64,000 nt of DNA from Dillenia suffruticosa (Eukaryota > Streptophyta > Magnoliopsida > Dilleniales > Dilleniaceae). The stretch spans positions 30,288,900 through 30,352,899 of the forward strand of contig JAVTVX010000010.1 in assembly GCA_033439265.1 (NCBI GenBank), in the 5' to 3' direction. Shown here in pieces: positions 59,701 to 64,000 of the stretch. The stretch's first letter is position 1, and every line of letters begins with the position of its first letter. The notes under the pieces are model-generated. The model ran no database searches, was not told the DNA's origin, and saw only the letters and a list, made by a program, of their open reading frames with translations. A program made the translations under genes and the position numbers.

Positions 59701-60667
59701 AAATAAATGGATTACCGTTTATCAGTTGTTATCCATCTCACTGTCGCCATCCTCCGAACAATTGAATGTATTATATATTGTGTTTCTTACTGATGCCAAT
59801 AACGAATGAATATGATCAACTGAACTTTCATAAACAATTGAACTATATAAGAGAATCGAATGGATGTAGAAGACAAAAACATGAATGGTGAAATCGACAG
59901 CTGCGACTAATTGAAAATTATTTGTTATAGATTGATTGAATTATTTATTGTTAAAATTATCAAATTGATGAGAATTGTAATATTTAATATGTATTTAATT
60001 CGATTTTGTTATTTAGAATATGTTAAAAAGAGAGATACGGTTAAAAATATTTCATAATAGAGTATAGAAGAAATTTTGTTCAGAAATTATTCATGAATTT
60101 TGATATTCCGATAATAAATTAGCTACGAATTTAGCCACGAATATTTTATTTGTGGCTAATTAGCGACGAATTTTGTCACGAATATTTTTTTGTGGCTAAT
60201 TAGTAACGAAATTTGCCACGAATTTTGGAGTTTGTTACTAAATTTTGTGACAAATATTTTTACCGTGACTAATTAGCGACGAAAAATTTTTGTAACTAAT
60301 TAGTGATGAAATTTGTGACGAAATATTTTCGTCGCTAAATTTAGCGACGGATAAGAGTATTCGTGGCAAAATTTAGCCACGAAAATATTATTCGTCACTA
60401 ATTAACGACGAATTTTGCAACGAAAAATTTTTCGTCACCAATTAGCGACGGATTTAGCGACAAAAATTTTTTCATCCCCAATTAGCAACAAATTTAGTCA
60501 CGAATAATCTATCCGTCGGAAATTTAGCCACGAATAATTTTTCGTCGCTAATTTCGTAGCAAATTAGCGAGAAAAAAAAATTTCGTCTCTAAATCCGTCG
60601 CAAAATAGTAACGAAATTTTTTCATCGCTAAATGCCGTCGCCAAAACCGTGTTTTTTTGTAGTGTTC

Positions 60668-62065
60668 AAGTATCATTTCAACAAAGATATTTTTTATTAC
60701 CATATGAATATATCTAATTTAAGTTAGACAAATTGAATCAAGATTTTGAAGATATTAAAAAAAACTAAAATCAGAATATAAAAATTCTAGATAATGAAAA
60801 ACCATAATTTGATGAAATCCCTAAAATATCAATTTCATTTATTTTTAACCTTTTATATTGTAGAATCTTTCAAAACTCCCCTAAGTTTATTGGTTAATGA
60901 ATAATTATTGATGATAACATATTTTCTTAAAATATATACACCCAATAGTTATATAATGAAATCTCTAATTTGACTATTCAAAATTCAATGCTTATACAAT
61001 TTAGATTAAATTAAACTGTATTAAGTTCCATAGAAAATATGTATTTTAGAGTTTCACCTAAATCCCTATACATGAACTTAATCTAATTGTCATACTCATA
61101 ATTTTATATGGATTTTATTATTCAGGCTAATCTCATATAATTATATTGGTCATGCATGTATTCAATCTCGAATCATACAAAACGTAGGGTTTAACATTTT
61201 GAAACATTATGAGCAATAATAAAATATAATCAAATAATAATCATATCAATAAATTTTAAGGGAAATAAAATAGAATCAAGTCATATAATTAGCTAGATAT
61301 TGAAAAGAAAAACGAGAAAAATAAAGAAAATAGTACAACCATTTTTGCATGAGAATGGATATAGAAATCACGTGGTATGGAGGCGGCTACTAGAGTTTGT
61401 AAAGTAACGGAGGGAGTAGTGAATGACGGAACTTGTGAATGAATGAATGCTGTCCGCCCTAGGGGGTGTATTTATAGGGCTAAAAACCCTAAAAAAATTT
61501 AAAAACTTAAAACTTTTTGAAAACTTAGTGTTTGACTTTAATTTAGAAACTTATTGTTGTAATGCAATAAGGATCTTTAGTTTTCCTAAAACTTGAAAAC
61601 TTCGTCTTCTTTGAATTTGGAAACTTTTGAAATTTTTAACAATTGAATTCTGAAAGTGTCTCACTAGTATGCACTTAGTAGTTTCTTTTTCAACATGGAT
61701 TCTTTTTCAAGACTGCAGCAATGTCGGCCCAATTTTCGGATACGTTAATGCCTAAATCAGCCACCGGACACTTTATAAGATTTGTAACTCTTGAAGTTTT
61801 TTTTGTAACGCAACAAGAATTATCTTAATTGGACGTCAGAATAGAAAGTTATGTCAAAAATACTAAAACTGTTTGTGCAGTCCGAATTTAGAAAGTAAAT
61901 CCAATATTTCCTAAATTATTAATCACGAAATTAAATCAGTGTAAAATCATAAAATAAACTTTAAAACGGTTTTAAAATTCATAAGTCTAAAATATTATAA
62001 TTCAAGTGTATAAAAATTATAGGATATACCGGATCTCATCGGTCCGAAATAGTGGTTTGTTATCA
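60668..62065 (-). repeat. Gypsy 5' LTR, outer piece
   Basis: Aligns with 51625-53009 up to about 62020. A TATA box (minus strand, 61469-61477) is kept. The remaining 45 bp up to the target duplication have no counterpart. Confidence 0.8.
61469..61477 (-). promoter_or_regulatory. TATA box of the gypsy 5' LTR
   Basis: In reverse complement CTATAAATA, preceded by GGGTTTTTAGCC. It lies where a promoter would drive the gag frame. Confidence 0.6.
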
Positions 62066-62070
62066 TTACA

Positions 62071-62230
62071 TGAATTTTATCTTTCTGGATTAACTTCTTT
62101 GCATGTACACGTTCACATAAATGCGGTAACCCTTACCTACTTGACACTACATTTAGGGGGTGATGTGGCATATCGCTTTTGGAGGACGGCCTAAAGACCC
62201 TTGCTAATTTGTCACTGCACTCATGTTTTG
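62071..62230 (-). pseudogene. RTE-type LINE, N-terminal part
   Basis: In reverse complement the sequence GGTAAGGGTTACCGCATTTA leads into AGAAAGATAAAATTCA. With the other side of the gypsy insertion (51549 downward) it reads KIHVTTWSIG in one frame, as at the start of the endonuclease of plant RTE LINEs. The right-hand limit is uncertain. Confidence 0.65.
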
Positions 62231-63160
62231 GTGCAACACGTCGTTGAGAAGAGAACATCCTAATGAATTTCCTATATTTGTCTCTCATTTGGATTTTGAT
62301 ATGGTTTTATGTTGGTTGTCAACCTATCATAATTTTTCTCTTTTACTCAGGTTTAGGATCGACAATGACGGAGTTCATAACACTAACAGCTGATAATATA
62401 TTTTTAGTATTGAATTACCAAAAAAGATATTATGTCATTAATATTATATAAATAATCATGAAAAGGGTAAATGAGATAATGAGATATTAATAAGTGTATT
62501 TTAGTTAGTTCATAAGTTTAAATAAAATACTTAATATGATGCATTAAAAAGGTTGGGCAGTGTTACTTCTTTTTAAACAATTTATAAGCTCTAAACATTT
62601 TATTTTTGAGGTTATATGCTGTCTCAGAAAAAAATTTACAAACTTTTAAATATCTTATAAAATGTTTTGAAGATATTATAGATTTAGTCAAAAATCATCT
62701 TAGTTTATAGGTCAAATTACTAAAATAGTTTATAGGATACATAAAATCTAAAAAACAAAAAAATTGAGATAGAACAACTTCTTTTGAACTCGTTGTCAAA
62801 ACTCATCTTTTAAAAAAATTATCAAACAAATTTCATATATTTATAAGCTTTCAAACATTTATAAAATATTTTTGAAAAATTCATAAATTTAGGTAAACAT
62901 TTTCGAATTAAATATCACGCGAATAACAAAAAAAAGCTTCCTTAAAGAAAAGTCATAGCTTTTTATTAAGTGTTATCTAACTGGGTCCTATGATTAGAGA
63001 TTGTAATTATTCTATATAATCATTGTTAATTAAGTTAGAGGCCGAATTAATGCACTATTTTTAAATGTTTTTGGTAAATTCCTTTTATAGAGACTCTTGG
63101 ATTCAATGTAACGGTGTATGTATTCATTTTCTTAACTCAATTTTCTTCCTTTATGAAGAA
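62231..63160. other. AT-rich intergenic DNA
   Basis: No gene recognised. The frame 62263-62451 (62 codons) is rich in Phe, Ile and Leu and looks like AT-rich chance sequence. Confidence 0.45.
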
Positions 63161-63172
63161 ACTAGTCCCATT

Positions 63173-63858
63173 TAACCCTATTATGATACTCAGATAGTGT
63201 CACGGATACTCGTGACATTATCCGGTCAAAGTTTGAGTTCGAGCTCGAGCTCGAGCCCATATTCAATCAAACTCAAAGCTCGTTGAGCTACCCGGATGCA
63301 ATTTTTCCTTTCATTTACCCTAACCGGGCTCTCACCCATTTTCATTTCCCAGCCACAGAAGGTCTCCATCTCCCTCACCATGGCGATCGGTCTCATTCTC
63401 CTTCTCCTCTCACCATCGCGATCGAAGGTCTTTTCCCAGCCGAGCTTGCATTCTCCTTCTCCTATCACCATCGCGATCGATCGAAGGTCTTTCCTAACCG
63501 AGCCAGCGATCTCCTTCTCCTTTCACTATTGCGATCGCCTTCTCCTCTCACTATTGCGATCGATCAAAGGTCTGATCTCCTTCTCTCTCTCTCTCTCTCT
63601 CTGTTTAGGGTATTGCCTGCTCTCCACATCAAGCTCTTGGGCGATTTGTTTCGGTTTTGAGCTCGGGTTCAGGTGTTGTCTCAGGCTTGAGCTTGGGCCC
63701 GATCTTGTCCCGCGATACTTGAGCTCGAGCTCCTCGATGACACTTCAAGTCGAGTTCGAGCTCTAGAATTACAGATTCGAAGAACTCGAGCCCTGCCGGA
63801 GACTCAAGCCAAGCTTGGTTATTGTGATACCCAATCTCGACTTAGGTGTCATAACAGG
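63173..63858. mobile_element. Candidate 0.7-kb element with short inverted ends and 12-bp flanking repeats
   Basis: The direct repeats ACTAGTCCCATT lie at 63161-63172 and 63859-63870. Inside them, inverted ends CCTATTATGATAC (63177-63189) and, in reverse complement, CCTGTTATGACAC (63858-63846) differ at two positions. Further in are a hairpin GTCACGGATACTCGTGAC (63199-63216), GAGCTCGAGCTCG tracts at both sides, and five repeats around GCGATCG (63374-63590). The two plus-strand frames (63283-63660 and 63296-63766) overlap in different frames over the repeats and are unlikely genes. The superfamily is unknown; a 4-base offset at the left end leaves the boundaries unsure. Confidence 0.5.
63374..63590. 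repeat. Five GCGATCG-centred repeats of 25-58 bp
   Basis: CACCATCGCGATCG or CACTATTGCGATCG is followed by AAGGTCT and CTCCTTCTCCT in most copies. Ends in a CT-run (63581-63601). Confidence 0.75.
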
Positions 63859-63870
63859 ACTAGTCCCATT

Positions 63871-64000
63871 ATTTTGTTAAAATTGGCTTACCATTATTGT
63901 TCAAATTGTTGCTCTTCCCATTATATATATACTAGAATTAAATTTCGAATCATAGGATTGGAGGAAACTGTTCGCTCAGCAACCCTTTTTCCATCATATG
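63871..64000. other. Window end, AT-rich DNA
   Basis: Nothing recognised in the last 130 bases. Confidence 0.5.

Larger units (their letters stand above)
57466..60664. mobile_element. Non-autonomous CACTA element, 3.2 kb, nested in the gypsy LTR
   Basis: Inverted ends CACTACAAAAAAACACAGTT (57466) and, in reverse complement, CACTACAAAAAAACACGGTT (60664). Target duplication TTC (57463-57465 and 60665-60667) is perfect, and removing the element restores alignment of the two LTRs. Internal content is GCGAC/GTCGC subterminal repeats at both sides and in the middle (57480-57980, 59085-59560, 60110-60650), a C-rich array and AT-rich blocks. No transposase is encoded; it could only be moved by another element's TNP2 and TNPA. 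Confidence 0.95.
51550..62065 (-). mobile_element. Ty3/gypsy retrotransposon resembling Athila, without pol, split by a CACTA element
   Basis: LTRs of about 1.4 kb lie at 51550-53013 (3') and 57394-62065 (5', interrupted at 57466-60667). The primer site and TATA boxes place transcription on the minus strand. Gag and protease relics (54684-56913) match Athila-type proteins. Between protease and 3' LTR (1.7 kb) no RT, RNase H or integrase can be seen. The insertion site is inside the LINE: the LINE frame is restored across it, giving a decayed target duplication TTATG (51545-51549) and TTACA (62066-62070). About 45 bp at the outer end of the 5' LTR (62021-62065) have no counterpart in the 3' LTR. 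Confidence 0.85.

Noticed and set aside
63283-63766. Two overlapping plus-strand frames of 125 and 156 codons
   Set aside because: Both run through the GCGATCG repeat array and CT-run in different phases; neither resembles a known protein.
1-64000. CRISPR arrays, bacterial operons, rRNA genes or intact tRNA genes
   Set aside because: No regular repeat-spacer array, no bacterial gene layout, and the only tRNA-like boxes belong to SINEs.

Overview
This window is plant nuclear DNA: very AT-rich, with no bacterial-type operons, and made almost entirely of decayed, nested transposable elements. The families are those of angiosperms: Ty1/copia, pol-less Ty3/gypsy elements resembling the Tat and Athila groups, CACTA (En/Spm) elements with TNP2, an RTE-type LINE and tRNA-derived SINEs. 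I found no intact host gene. The only host-like coding sequence is a four-exon, intron-containing fragment resembling the plant ARF-GEF BIG5 (BEN1/MIN7) on the minus strand at 31570-32690.

Layout. 1-3267: AT-rich spacer with a SINE at 1191-1413. 3268-11047: a complete but dead copia element on the plus strand, with two 379-bp LTRs and the 5-bp target duplication TAAAA. 13663-14845: a small CACTA-like element. 16260-17560: a degenerate GGTAAA-word array interrupted by two SINEs. 20681-21085: a tandem repeat. 21817-27812: a gypsy element on the minus strand (target duplication GGATT) that keeps gag and protease relics, has no recognisable RT/RNase H/integrase, and carries an antisense coiled-coil ORF relic. 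30009-30830: a minisatellite of about 41 bp. 31570-32690: the BIG5-like fragment. 33445-33660: a third copy of the same SINE family. 33678-34745: a truncated copia 5' end.

35370-62230 is one nested structure. A single RTE-type LINE on the minus strand was split twice. One split holds an LTR-like repeat rich in GGTCGAC words (36046-36884 and 47978-49485), which was itself split by an 11.1-kb CACTA element (36885-47977, target duplication CTT) carrying broken TNP2 and TNPA-like genes. The other split holds a gypsy element resembling Athila (51550-62065), whose 5' LTR was split by a 3.2-kb non-autonomous CACTA element (57466-60664, target duplication TTC). The tail of the window holds a candidate 0.7-kb element with inverted ends and internal GCGATCG-bearing repeats (63173-63858).

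Coordinates of LTRs, target duplications and splice sites were read by hand from the sequence. Family names rest on recognised protein motifs, not on database searches. Every coding relic seen carries stops or frameshifts, many of the stops being of the C-to-T or G-to-A kind expected from decay of methylated DNA.
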